From: Chitinophagaceae bacterium
Lineage (GTDB): Bacteria; Bacteroidota; Bacteroidia; Chitinophagales; Chitinophagaceae
Assembly: GCA_019638625.1 (NCBI GenBank)
Contig: JAHBTK010000003.1
Coordinates: forward strand, 124,001-188,000
Reading direction: 5' to 3'
Length of the DNA stretch: 64,000 nucleotides
Part shown: positions 32,673 to 42,275 of the stretch, piece by piece
Position numbering within the stretch: the stretch's first letter is position 1
Layout: each line of letters opens with the position of its first letter
Program-made: the position numbers and the translations under genes
The notes under the pieces: generated by a model
What the model was told of the DNA's origin: nothing
Databases searched by the model: none
What the model saw: only the letters and a program-made list of their open reading frames with translations

Positions 32673-34880
32673 TTGAACCAGATCACTAAAAGAAGCATTG
32701 ATGCACTGGGGTATAATTTCATTACACCGGAGTATCTTCCGGAAGGAAAGGATGAATATTACCTGCGTAATATTCAGAACAGGACCGGTATACAGTACCG
32801 GGGGCTTAGTGCCTGGGAAATAGAAGTGCTGGTGCGCAACAGGAATACCTCCGATGACTGGAATAAAATTCTGGTGTCGGACGCCTTCAACCCGGAATTG
32901 GTGAAGAACTGTAAGTTCTTTGGGCTGGTGCGGATCGGGAAGCTGGAACCTTATTACCTGGAATATCACAATCTCCGGATGCCGGTGGGTTTATACAACA
33001 GCACAATCATCAGTTGCGATTTTGGTGATAATGTAGTGGTGGATAGCGTGAACTACCTGTCTCACTATATTATCGGCAGAGAGGTGATACTGGTCAACAT
33101 CAACGAGTTGTCTACTACCAATGCGGCAAAATTTGGTAATGGCGTTATTAAAGAGGGAGAGCCGGAAAGTGTGCGCATCTGGATGGAGATCTGCAACGAA
33201 AACGGGGGAAGAAAGGTGATTCCGTTTACGGGCATGTTGCCGGGTGATGCCTGGTTATGGTCCAGGTACCGCACTGACGAGGCCATGCTGGAGAAATTTA
33301 AAGAATTTACACAAAGTGAGTATGGCGTGAAGCGGGGTTACTACGGTAAGATAGGTGACAGAACCATTATTAAGAACACCAGCATTATCAAAGATGCCTG
33401 GATCGGCACGGATGCCTATATCAAAGGAGCCAATAAGCTAAAGAACATTACCGTCAGCTCATCTGCAGAAGCGCCTTCGCAGATCGGCGAAGGCTGTGAA
33501 ATGGTAAACGGGATCATGGGGTTGGGATGCAGGGCGTTTTACGGCGTAAAAGCGGTCCGCTTTATCATGGCGTCCAATTCGCAATTGAAATATGGCGCCC
33601 GGCTTATTAATTCCTATCTCGGTAATAATTCTACCATTTCCTGCTGCGAAGTGTTGAACTCACTGATCTTTCCTTCTCATGAGCAGCACCACAACAACTC
33701 ATTTCTTTGTGCCGCTACTGTCATGGGGCAGAGTAATATGGCAGCCGGCGCTACCATCGGCTCCAACCACAATTCCCGCAGCCCGGATGGCGAGCTGGTA
33801 GCGGGCCGGGGCTTTTGGCCCGGGCTTTGTGTCAGCTTAAAACATAACTCAAAATTTGCCTGCTTTAATATACTGGCTAAAGGCGACTATCCTGCCGAAT
33901 TGAATATTCCTGTTCCGTTTGCACTCATTGCCAACGATGTTACCAACGATAAACTGATCGTAATGCCCGCATACTGGTTCATGTATAACCTGTATGCCAT
34001 AGCCCGCAACGAGTGGAAATACCAGGACAGGGATGCCAGAACGGAAAAAATACAGCAGATAGAATTTGCCTCCCTGGCGCCGGATACTATTTCGGAGATC
34101 ATGAAGGTATTACCACTGCTGGAGCGGTTTACCGGAAAGGCTTTTCTTAAAAGCAGGTATCCCGGTAAAGAATTTACTGACAGGGAAGCGGAGAAAGCAG
34201 GGTATAAGCTTCTTACAAGAAAAGACCCTGTTATAGAATCGCTTGAAATATCCGCGGAAGGTTTTGAGAACAGTGACAGGAAAGTGGTATTGATAAAAGT
34301 GCAACAGTCCTATGATATCTTCAAAAGGCTGGTACACTATTATGCCACCAGGGAACTGATCAACTGTATGGAGCGGTATGGCATAACATCATTTGCAGGG
34401 TTAAAGAAACAGTTGCCGGCAAAGAAACGCCTGAATAAATGGTTGAATGTAGGAGGACAGTTGATAACGGAGGTGGCGGTTGACTCCTTGCGGAAGGATA
34501 TCAAAACGGGTAAAATAAAAAACTGGGATGATGTGCATAATTTTTACAAAGCACAGGCGGAGGCTTACTCCGAGCAGAAGCTGGAGCATGCATATGGGTG
34601 CCTGCTTGACCTGGGAGGCCTGACCCCGTCGGGTTTTACGAAAGAGATTTTTAAAGATCTGCTGCAGGAGGTAATGGATACGCGGCAGTGGCTTACCGAC
34701 GGAATTTACGAATCCCGGGCAAAGGATTACAGCAACCCGTTCCGGACAATGATGTATGCCAGCGAAGCGGAAATGGAAGAGGTAGTGGGAAAACTGGAAG
34801 ACAACAGTTTTATCAACCTGCAGAAAAAAGAACTGGAAAGTTTTAAAAAACAGGTGCGAAAAATCAGCAAAGAGTTATAG
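32673..34880 (+). CDS. DUF4954 family protein with beta-helix domain
   Basis: The protein is 735 residues from a TTG at 32673, which gives NQITKRSIDALGYNFITPEY; another TTG at 32646 touches the glmS stop. No in-frame ATG precedes the conserved part. It matches DUF4954: conserved N-terminal YRGLSAWEIEVL, then a hexapeptide left-handed beta-helix in the middle (about 75-400) with SNHNSRSPDGELVAGRGFWPG, and a helical C-terminus. The fold resembles sugar-nucleotide transferases of the GlmU type, but no nucleotide site is evident and the function is unknown. Its place directly after glmS suggests an amino-sugar role. Confidence 0.85.
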   Translation: MNQITKRSIDALGYNFITPEYLPEGKDEYYLRNIQNRTGIQYRGLSAWEIEVLVRNRNTSDDWNKILVSDAFNPELVKNCKFFGLVRIGKLEPYYLEYHNLRMPVGLYNSTIISCDFGDNVVVDSVNYLSHYIIGREVILVNINELSTTNAAKFGNGVIKEGEPESVRIWMEICNENGGRKVIPFTGMLPGDAWLWSRYRTDEAMLEKFKEFTQSEYGVKRGYYGKIGDRTIIKNTSIIKDAWIGTDAYIKGANKLKNITVSSSAEAPSQIGEGCEMVNGIMGLGCRAFYGVKAVRFIMASNSQLKYGARLINSYLGNNSTISCCEVLNSLIFPSHEQHHNNSFLCAATVMGQSNMAAGATIGSNHNSRSPDGELVAGRGFWPGLCVSLKHNSKFACFNILAKGDYPAELNIPVPFALIANDVTNDKLIVMPAYWFMYNLYAIARNEWKYQDRDARTEKIQQIEFASLAPDTISEIMKVLPLLERFTGKAFLKSRYPGKEFTDREAEKAGYKLLTRKDPVIESLEISAEGFENSDRKVVLIKVQQSYDIFKRLVHYYATRELINCMERYGITSFAGLKKQLPAKKRLNKWLNVGGQLITEVAVDSLRKDIKTGKIKNWDDVHNFYKAQAEAYSEQKLEHAYGCLLDLGGLTPSGFTKEIFKDLLQEVMDTRQWLTDGIYESRAKDYSNPFRTMMYASEAEMEEVVGKLEDNSFINLQKKELESFKKQVRKISKEL

Positions 34881-35018
34881 TCCTGTCGTACTACCCTACC
34901 TGATAAAAGTCTTTCAAAAAATTTTTAAGCCCGTAGATGTTGTTTAGATTGCAGGTGTTGTCTGGTTGGTCCGGATCAGGCCGGATGAACTACCAATAAT
35001 CATTTAACATCTTAAGTT

Positions 35019-35636
35019 ATGCGCTTCCAAGACCGAATCAAAGGCCTTTTCCAGTATTTCCTGCAGGGGTTGATCATCCTGGCGCCTATTGTAATTACGA
35101 TTTGGGCGGTTACTTCCCTGTTTAATTTTATTGACAGGATATTGCCCGACCTGCTGGAGAATTTCTTCCCGCAACTTTCCTCCTACTATGTTCCCGGGTT
35201 GGGGTTGATCCTTGCGGTGATCATTATTTTTTTCGTGGGGTATATTTCCAGTTCTTTCCTGGTAGGAAAAGTGGTGGATCTGTTCGACGGGCTTCTTCAG
35301 AAAACGCCCGGTATAAAAATAATTTACTCTACGGTAAAGGATTTTTTTGAAGCCTTTGCCGGCAATAAAAGAAAATTCGACAAAGCGGTACTGGTTTCTA
35401 TTGAAGCAAATGATGTCTGGCGCGTCGGGTTCATTACACAACAGGACCTTAATGAATTTGGGCTGAGTGAGTATGTAGCGGTGTATGTGCCACAGTCTTA
35501 CGCGTTTGCCGGGCATTTGTATTTTGTAAAACCGGAACGCATCAAGAAAATACCTGATGTTGGAGCTGCCGACGCCATGAAATTCGCAATTTCGGGAGGG
35601 GTTACAACGTTAGATGATGAAGTAAATACTAAATAA
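35019..35636 (+). CDS. DUF502 family membrane protein
   Basis: The 205-residue protein has two transmembrane helices (about residues 14-36 and 58-80) and then a conserved cytoplasmic domain (GKVVDLFDGLLQKTPGIKIIYSTVKDFFEAF and later PQSYAFAGHLYFV). This is the DUF502 pattern, found widely in bacteria with a role not established. It precedes the large TPR/transglutaminase gene by 24 bases and is probably co-transcribed. Confidence 0.9.
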   Translation: MRFQDRIKGLFQYFLQGLIILAPIVITIWAVTSLFNFIDRILPDLLENFFPQLSSYYVPGLGLILAVIIIFFVGYISSSFLVGKVVDLFDGLLQKTPGIKIIYSTVKDFFEAFAGNKRKFDKAVLVSIEANDVWRVGFITQQDLNEFGLSEYVAVYVPQSYAFAGHLYFVKPERIKKIPDVGAADAMKFAISGGVTTLDDEVNTK

Positions 35637-35660
35637 TTTAACAACCCTATCCTTCGGATT

Positions 35661-38600
35661 ATGCCAAAGATAATTTTGTTTTTTGCCTTCTTTGTTCTGA
35701 CGGCAAACACAGTATTAGCCAATGATTATGAAGAAGCCTGGAAAGCCATTCACAAGAATGACCGCAAACTGGCGAAAGAGTTACTGCAGAAAGCCATGAA
35801 AGATCCCGCCCGGGCAGCAGATGCGTATCTTACCCTGCTATTGCTGGATACCTATGAAGGAAAGGAAACTGCCGGTAATGAATTTATGAACAGGGTGTAT
35901 AAGGTAGTGAAGGACCCGAACCCATACCTGTATGCTTTGTGGTTCAATAAGGCTGTACTGGGGAACTACGGTAAGAAAAAATCCGGGCAAATGGAACTGC
36001 TGGAAAAACTCTTGTCCGATAAACAGATCAACGGCTCTGTAAAAGCCGCGGGCAGGTATGTCAAATCATGGCATCACCAGGCCTCTAACCAGATGAACCT
36101 TCGGTTTACGGAAACAGCAAAAATGGCCAGTGCCGGCCCGGTTTGGCAGATAGTGGGTCCGTTTGACAATTTATCCGGGAGTGGTTTTCTAAAAGAATAC
36201 GGACCGCTGCAACATCCGGAAAAGAACGCGGTGTTCACGTCGGTCAGCAACGCAGAAATATCCTGGTTTACTCCCAGGGAGATGGTACGGGACGGATGGA
36301 CTTTCCTGAGCTCGCATATCATGTATAACAGTGCCGTAGTGTACGCGCAGTGTTTTGTGTCGTCGCCGAAAGATATGCGGGTGCTTTTGAATGCAGGCGC
36401 TAATGGTGCGGTAAAAGTTTGGCTGAATGATGAAGCTGTAGTTGAACAGCAAAAGGAATATGTAACCGAACTGGATTATTACAAAAATTTTGTCAACCTG
36501 AAAAAGGGGTATAACAGGATTTTAGTGAAGTTGTCCTATTCCAATAACTCTTTTCCCAATTTTATTGTCCGCCTGACAGACGAAATGTATCATCCGGTAG
36601 AGGGGCTTAGCTATACTGCTGAATTCAGGGAATATCCCAAAATGAGTGGTGAAGCCAAACCTTCCATGCCACATTTTGCGGAAGCTTATTTTGGCGAAAA
36701 ACTGGAAACTGATCCACAGAATTTCATCAATCATTTGCTGCTCAGTAAAATTTTTCTGCGCAACTCACAAACATCCGAGGCACGGCTGCTGATGGAGAAA
36801 CTGGCGAAAGAACACCCGCAAAACCCTTTGTTCCGGTTTGAGTTGATGGAATGTTATATGAAGGAAAAGAACAGGACCCTGCTTTTGCAGGAAATGGAGA
36901 CCGTCAAAAAGACCGACCCCGATTGCATATTATCAGCACAGCTTGTCCTGGACGAGCTTCTGGATATGGAAAAATATGATGAGGCGGAAACGGCCCTGAA
37001 GAAATATGTTGAGCGGTTTGGAGAAGACAGCGATGCGCTGGAAGCAAAAATAAAGCTCTATAGCGCCAAAAGCCGGATGGAAGAACTGATAAAAACAATT
37101 GAGGATGCGTATAAGAGGGAACCTGAAAACCCGAGAGTGGTTGGGCTGATGTATAATGTAAAAACAAAAGCTTACCAGGATATCAAAGGTGGGATAGAGG
37201 TGTACGAAAAATACAGTAAGAATAATTACAACTACGATATTCTGAAGAACCTTGCTGATGTATATAAGCAGCAGGGTGAGTTCAACAAACAACTGAAAAT
37301 ACTGGAAAGCATAGCCCGCGATTTCCCCTATGACGGAGAACAGGTAAACGCGATCGCGTTTTACTACTATAACCAGCAAAACTATGCGAAGGCGGCTGAA
37401 TATGGTAAACAGGTGCTGGAACTGGCTCCCTATGCAGCTACCTATTGGGAGAACCTGGGCATCTATTACCAGAACATGAAACAAAACGATGAAGCCATAA
37501 CTGCGTTTAAAAAAGCAGTATATTTTGATGCCAACAAATACTCATCGAGAGAAAAGTTGCGGGAGCTTCAAAATAAAACGTCGTTGTGGAAGGCTTTCCG
37601 GGAATATGATATAGACGACATCATTAAAAACAACCCTGATACGGCAAAAGGATATGATTTTTACTACCTGTTGAATGAGCAGTTGGGAATTGTATATCCC
37701 GAAGGAGCGGCGGAGGAATTATACACCCTGGTAGTGAAGATAGCCAATACCAAAGGTATCGACACCTGGAAGGAAAGCGATATCGCCTATAACTCCAATA
37801 CATCCTATCTCGTTATTGAAAAAGCGGAGACGGTTAAACAGTCCGGCAACCGGGTTCCTGCCGAGCAAAACCAGAATAGCATTGTATTCACCGGTTTGGA
37901 TGTGGGCGATGTAATAGTAGTACGGTATAAACTGCAGCATTATAAGCAGGGCAGACTGGCCCGGCACTACTGGAACAAGTTTATCTTTAACGCTTTTGTT
38001 CCCAATGCTGTTTCCAGGTATGGATTGCTGCTGGCAAATAACATACAACTGAACTACAAAGCGCTCAATACCGATGTGCAGCCTGCACGCAGCAGCTACG
38101 AGAACTTTACGTTATATACATGGGAACTGGACAATCCGGCCACTTTTAAAAGCGAAGCATTTATGCCGCCCCTGGGTGATGTGGGAATTGCACTGCAGGT
38201 GTCTACCATCCCCGACTGGAAAACCATTGCCAACTGGTATAGCGATCTTTCCTCAATAAAGACAGAAGATGATTTTGAAGTGCGGCAGGTATTTAACACG
38301 CTGTTTCCAAAGGGCGTTTCCGGGATGAAGGAAAAGCAAATAGCGGAAGATATCTATTACTATATTGAAAGGAACATCCGGTATAGTTCAGTGGCGTTCA
38401 GGCAGAGCGCTTATGTACCGCAAAAGCCGTCTGTAACACTGAATACCAGCCTAGGAGATTGTAAGGACCTTTCCGCTCTTTTTGTAGCGCTGGCAAAAAT
38501 GGCGGGCATAAAGTGTAATCTCGTGCTCGTCAATACCCGGGATTATGGTCAGAAAGCTATGGAACTACCTTCTGTAGAGTTCAATCACTGCATTGTGAAA

Positions 38601-39416
38601 ACGTGGCTGGATGGCACTATGTATTACCTGGAGCTTACAGACAATGACCTGCCTTTTGCCAGTCTGCCTTCTTCGCTGTATAAAGCCACCGCGCTTACCA
38701 TCCCGTTAAAGAGCGACGACCAGTTAAAAGCTGACGTGGAGCAGATAAAACCGGCCAGCCGGACAAAAGAGATTGTAAAGCGACACACTATTATAAAAGT
38801 AAAAGAAGACGACATTAATATTTCCACCAATGTTGGCAAATCAGGGGCACTGAGCTCCGGGGTGAGGTACACCTATAAAGACCTGTCGGATGAAAAACGA
38901 TTGGAGGAAATGGAGCGATCTGTAAGCTCCAGGTTTAAGAACGAGGTAAACCTGGACAATATCACATTTACAACCCTAGAAGAAACAGGTGATTCCGTGC
39001 AGTATAATTACAGCTATACCGTGTTGAATGAAATTTCGGAAATCGGCGATATGCGTATGTTTAAGCTTCCCTTTGAAGATATAGTGGCGACAGTGGATAA
39101 TTTTTCGTCCAATACCCGGAAGTTCCCGGTTGAATACTGGCGGTATGAAGATGTGGATATATATGAAACCGTGGTTGATATTCAGATACCAGCCGACTCA
39201 AAATTTGTAGAGGTGCCTAAAAATGTCGATTTCAATTTCGGCAACAATAAGTATTCTCTTCAGTACGTGCTCAGGAGCCCGGATAAGCTGACGGTTATCC
39301 GGCGGGCTGCTTTGGACAAGGATAATATTGCACCGGAAAATTACGGGCAAATGAAAGGATTCCTAAGCAATATTGTAAAAGCGGAAGCCAAGTATATCGC
39401 TTTCAGGAAAAAATAA
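35661..39416 (+). CDS. Large exported TPR/DUF3857/transglutaminase-like protein
   Basis: The 1251-residue protein has a signal peptide (MPKIILFFAFFVLTANTVLA). A long region of helical TPR-like repeats follows (about 25-180 and 330-640, for example AKAAEYGKQVLELAPYAATYWENLG), then a DUF3857 beta domain (about 650-880) and a transglutaminase-like core. The Cys-His-Asp triad is complete: Cys934 (LGDCKDLS), His976 (VEFNHC) and Asp994 (LTDND). A C-terminal beta domain ends the protein. Such proteins may process or cross-link peptides in the periplasm, but substrates are unknown. It follows the DUF502 gene closely. Confidence 0.88.
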   Translation: MPKIILFFAFFVLTANTVLANDYEEAWKAIHKNDRKLAKELLQKAMKDPARAADAYLTLLLLDTYEGKETAGNEFMNRVYKVVKDPNPYLYALWFNKAVLGNYGKKKSGQMELLEKLLSDKQINGSVKAAGRYVKSWHHQASNQMNLRFTETAKMASAGPVWQIVGPFDNLSGSGFLKEYGPLQHPEKNAVFTSVSNAEISWFTPREMVRDGWTFLSSHIMYNSAVVYAQCFVSSPKDMRVLLNAGANGAVKVWLNDEAVVEQQKEYVTELDYYKNFVNLKKGYNRILVKLSYSNNSFPNFIVRLTDEMYHPVEGLSYTAEFREYPKMSGEAKPSMPHFAEAYFGEKLETDPQNFINHLLLSKIFLRNSQTSEARLLMEKLAKEHPQNPLFRFELMECYMKEKNRTLLLQEMETVKKTDPDCILSAQLVLDELLDMEKYDEAETALKKYVERFGEDSDALEAKIKLYSAKSRMEELIKTIEDAYKREPENPRVVGLMYNVKTKAYQDIKGGIEVYEKYSKNNYNYDILKNLADVYKQQGEFNKQLKILESIARDFPYDGEQVNAIAFYYYNQQNYAKAAEYGKQVLELAPYAATYWENLGIYYQNMKQNDEAITAFKKAVYFDANKYSSREKLRELQNKTSLWKAFREYDIDDIIKNNPDTAKGYDFYYLLNEQLGIVYPEGAAEELYTLVVKIANTKGIDTWKESDIAYNSNTSYLVIEKAETVKQSGNRVPAEQNQNSIVFTGLDVGDVIVVRYKLQHYKQGRLARHYWNKFIFNAFVPNAVSRYGLLLANNIQLNYKALNTDVQPARSSYENFTLYTWELDNPATFKSEAFMPPLGDVGIALQVSTIPDWKTIANWYSDLSSIKTEDDFEVRQVFNTLFPKGVSGMKEKQIAEDIYYYIERNIRYSSVAFRQSAYVPQKPSVTLNTSLGDCKDLSALFVALAKMAGIKCNLVLVNTRDYGQKAMELPSVEFNHCIVKTWLDGTMYYLELTDNDLPFASLPSSLYKATALTIPLKSDDQLKADVEQIKPASRTKEIVKRHTIIKVKEDDINISTNVGKSGALSSGVRYTYKDLSDEKRLEEMERSVSSRFKNEVNLDNITFTTLEETGDSVQYNYSYTVLNEISEIGDMRMFKLPFEDIVATVDNFSSNTRKFPVEYWRYEDVDIYETVVDIQIPADSKFVEVPKNVDFNFGNNKYSLQYVLRSPDKLTVIRRAALDKDNIAPENYGQMKGFLSNIVKAEAKYIAFRKK

Positions 39417-39539
39417 GACTGTTGCGCTATATGCTCATTGCCTGAACCCTGGTTGCCATGCAGTACCGGAACCGGTTTTTTCCGGTCTGAGAAAAAATAT
39501 GTACCTTCTTTGCGGCGTCTCACCAAAAAATGCTAACCG

Positions 39540-40523
39540 ATGCAACAAAGAGTATTCTTTTTATTGCTTTTTACATTTGCCTGCTACACTTCTTTTGGAT
39601 GGGGCTTTTATGCCCACAGGGAGATAAATTACCACGCGGCTTTTTTATTACCTCCGGCAATGCTCTCGTTTTATAAACCTAATATCGATTTCATTGCAGA
39701 ACATGCCGTGGACCCGGACAAAAGGCGATATGCTGTAAGCGAAGAGGGATGCCGGCACTATATTGACTTAAACAGGTATGGGGCATATCCCTTTGATGCT
39801 TTGCCCCGGCAATGGAACGAGGCGGTGGAAAAGTTTGGGGAAGACTCGATAAAGGCCCATGGGATCGTGCCCTGGTGGGTTGGGAGCATGTTGCACAGGC
39901 TTACCGTCGCGTTCAGGAATAAAAACTACCCCGCCATTCTCAGGTTGTCGGCAGAAATAGGCCATTATATTGCTGATGCGCATGTTCCACTGCATGCACA
40001 CAGCAACTATAATGGGCAGCAAACCGGGCAGCATGGAATACACGGGTTATGGGAAAGCCGTATTCCTGAGCTACTGGCAGCCGGAAACTTCAATTATTTT
40101 ATTGGTAAAGCCCGCTATATTTCCTCCCCGGAAGCATATATATGGAAGGTTGTACTGGAAAGTGCCGCAGCGGCAGACACGGTTTTGTTACATGAAAAAC
40201 AATTAACATATAAAATTCCGCCTGACCAGAAATATGCCTATGAGAACAGGAGCGGGCTGATCACCAGGCAGTATTCCGCCTATTTTACCACCTTATACAA
40301 TGCCTCTATGAACAATATGGTGGAACGGCGGATGCGTGAGTCCATTTTTGCCACTGCTTCTTTTTGGTATACCGCCTGGGTAAATGCCGGGCAGCCCGTA
40401 CTGGACAGGGGCATGGTCTCCTTTTCCGGAGAGGAAATGGATGAGTTGAATACCCTGGACAGGGAATGGAAAGAAACAGGTGATAAACCTGCGGTAAGAT
40501 GCCCGGACCAGGATGTTTTTTAA
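39540..40523 (+). CDS. Zinc-dependent phospholipase C/S1-P1 nuclease-like protein
   Basis: The 327-residue protein has a signal peptide ending at about Gly20, and the mature protein starts at Trp21 (WGFYAHREIN), as in bacterial zinc phospholipases C and S1/P1 nucleases, whose N-terminal Trp binds zinc. Further ligands lie in HYIADAHVPLHAHSNYNG and HGIHGLWE. It is all-helical and full length. Substrate could be phospholipid or nucleic acid. The last 40 residues are extra and acidic. It precedes the sigma/FecR pair by about 150 AT-rich bases and is probably separate. Confidence 0.82.
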   Translation: MQQRVFFLLLFTFACYTSFGWGFYAHREINYHAAFLLPPAMLSFYKPNIDFIAEHAVDPDKRRYAVSEEGCRHYIDLNRYGAYPFDALPRQWNEAVEKFGEDSIKAHGIVPWWVGSMLHRLTVAFRNKNYPAILRLSAEIGHYIADAHVPLHAHSNYNGQQTGQHGIHGLWESRIPELLAAGNFNYFIGKARYISSPEAYIWKVVLESAAAADTVLLHEKQLTYKIPPDQKYAYENRSGLITRQYSAYFTTLYNASMNNMVERRMRESIFATASFWYTAWVNAGQPVLDRGMVSFSGEEMDELNTLDREWKETGDKPAVRCPDQDVF

Positions 40524-40672
40524 TCCTTTTCAGTATATGCCGCCTATTAGTTACTCTTATGCCATTATAATGGAGTGGGGATTACTTTAGTATATTTTTT
40601 TTAACATTTGATAAATAAATTTTTAAAAAATTGCTATTTTAGACTAAGAATTTTTAAAAATCAAATGTATTC

Positions 40673-41191
40673 ATGTCAGGGAAGAGCAGTGAATATATCC
40701 AGGAACAGCGGTTTGTAAGTATTTTCAAAAATCATGAGTACAAGTTGTACACACTTGCACTTCAGCTTACAAAGTCTGATCAATATGCCAAAGATATTGT
40801 TCAGGAAGTGTTTTTGAAATTATGGCAGGAACGCCGGAATATATATGGCAGTGCGCAGGCCGAAGAATGGCTGTACCGGTTGGTTGAAAACAGGATCATC
40901 AGGTTTTTGTCCAGGACCGCTTATGATAAACGGTTCAGGGATGCGTTGTGGGTAAATATGCAAAGCCTTGCCAGTGACAAAGAAGAGGAGGTATATGCGG
41001 CTACGGTTGAATACAATACAGTGATTGAAAAAGCGATCAGTCACCTGGCTCCGCAACGGAGAAGGATCTATCAATTGAATAACGAGAGCTATCTTAATCA
41101 TAATTGGGTCTTTGCCGAAGATCAGAAAGACCAACCTTCTTCCACCTACCTGGGAAAAATAATTAACAAAATCAGACATCTTTTTTCCTGA
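40673..41191 (+). CDS. ECF-type RNA polymerase sigma factor with diverged region 4
   Basis: The 172-residue protein has region 2 of ECF sigma factors at about 15-80 (LYTLALQLTKSDQYAKDIVQEVFLKLW). Region 4 begins as expected (SHLAPQRRRIYQL) but the helix-turn-helix that should read EIAxxLxxSxxTVK is replaced by NHNWVFAEDQKDQPSSTYLG. Promoter -35 recognition may therefore be altered or lost. The partner FecR-type anti-sigma gene follows 49 bases downstream; no SusC/SusD pair follows that, so the target is unknown. The 150 bases upstream are very AT-rich. Confidence 0.88.
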   Translation: MSGKSSEYIQEQRFVSIFKNHEYKLYTLALQLTKSDQYAKDIVQEVFLKLWQERRNIYGSAQAEEWLYRLVENRIIRFLSRTAYDKRFRDALWVNMQSLASDKEEEVYAATVEYNTVIEKAISHLAPQRRRIYQLNNESYLNHNWVFAEDQKDQPSSTYLGKIINKIRHLFS

Positions 41192-41240
41192 TTGTACTCA
41201 CTTAACTGAACGATTCTACGTTTATTTGCTATAGCGGAGG

Positions 41241-42275
41241 ATGATCAAAAGCAATATGAGTGCCAGCAGAATTCAATATTTGTTACAGCAATACGAGAAT
41301 AACAACTGTTCCCGCGAGGAAATGGAAGAGTTGTTTTATTACATCAGGACGAACAAAGAAGCGAATAGCTCGTTGCGGTCCTGGGTAAACCAAAATTATC
41401 AAAAGATCCGTAAGCATAACCCTTCCTTTGCGTATGTGAATGAAAGCGGACAGTTGGTAACTGAAAGTATCCATACCAACCACGAGGAGAAGCCTTTCGA
41501 TGGCAGGAGGTCAACCTTATCCATACCCCTCACTTTGTTGGTAGGGCTTTCGGTAATAGGCGTATTGTTGTGGTTGGGAAGCAAAAAAATAAACCGCGAA
41601 ACCAAGATTGCCGGCAGGGAAAAGAACCAGGTTGTTCAATCAACCGGTAAAGGAGAAAATAAATACCTGCTGCTCCCGGACAGCAGCCAGGTGTGGATGA
41701 ATGTTGCCAGCACCCTGCATTATTATGATGATTTTTCAGAGGACAGGAAAGTGAAGATCACAGGAGAAGCTTTTTTTAAAGTGAAACATAATACCCAGCC
41801 TTTCACGATAAAGACCAATAATATAGTACTGAAAACCCAGAACGCTTCCTGTAATCTGAAAGCCTATGAAAATGAAAATGAAACCATTGTTTCCGTGAGC
41901 CAGGGAAAAGTAACGGTTCATAAAAACGGGGACCGTATCAATGAATTGACACCCGGCCGTCAGCTCAATATAGGCAAATCAGATAAAAGCGTTATGGAAA
42001 AGAGCATAGCAGTGGAAAAGATATCTGCCTGGCAGTGGGGAGAATACATTTATGACTATGCCGAACTTAAAGACATCATCCTGGGACTGGAACGAATCTT
42101 CAACGTAAAAATCGTATTGTTAGACCAGGATAAGAAAAATCAAAAGGTATACATTTCTTTCCGAAGAGAAATGGGTATAGAAGAGTGCCTGACCCGTTTG
42201 GGCAAACTCACTTCAATGGAGCTTAATCACGTGGGAGATGAGTACCTGCTCGGTTCCTCAGCGCCAGGTTCTTAG
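41241..42275 (+). CDS. FecR-family anti-sigma factor
   Basis: The 344-residue protein has a cytoplasmic N-terminus with the anti-sigma region (LLQQYENNNCSREEMEELF), one transmembrane helix at about 92-113, a FecR domain (about 130-240, LLLPDSSQVWMNVAS and ITGEAFFKVKH) and a C-terminal DUF4974 domain (FNVKIVLLDQ...ISFRREMGIEECL). It would hold the ECF sigma factor and respond to an outer-membrane transporter's signal. No TonB-dependent receptor is adjacent. Its last codons overlap the convergent transporter gene by 18 bases. Confidence 0.93.
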   Translation: MIKSNMSASRIQYLLQQYENNNCSREEMEELFYYIRTNKEANSSLRSWVNQNYQKIRKHNPSFAYVNESGQLVTESIHTNHEEKPFDGRRSTLSIPLTLLVGLSVIGVLLWLGSKKINRETKIAGREKNQVVQSTGKGENKYLLLPDSSQVWMNVASTLHYYDDFSEDRKVKITGEAFFKVKHNTQPFTIKTNNIVLKTQNASCNLKAYENENETIVSVSQGKVTVHKNGDRINELTPGRQLNIGKSDKSVMEKSIAVEKISAWQWGEYIYDYAELKDIILGLERIFNVKIVLLDQDKKNQKVYISFRREMGIEECLTRLGKLTSMELNHVGDEYLLGSSAPGS

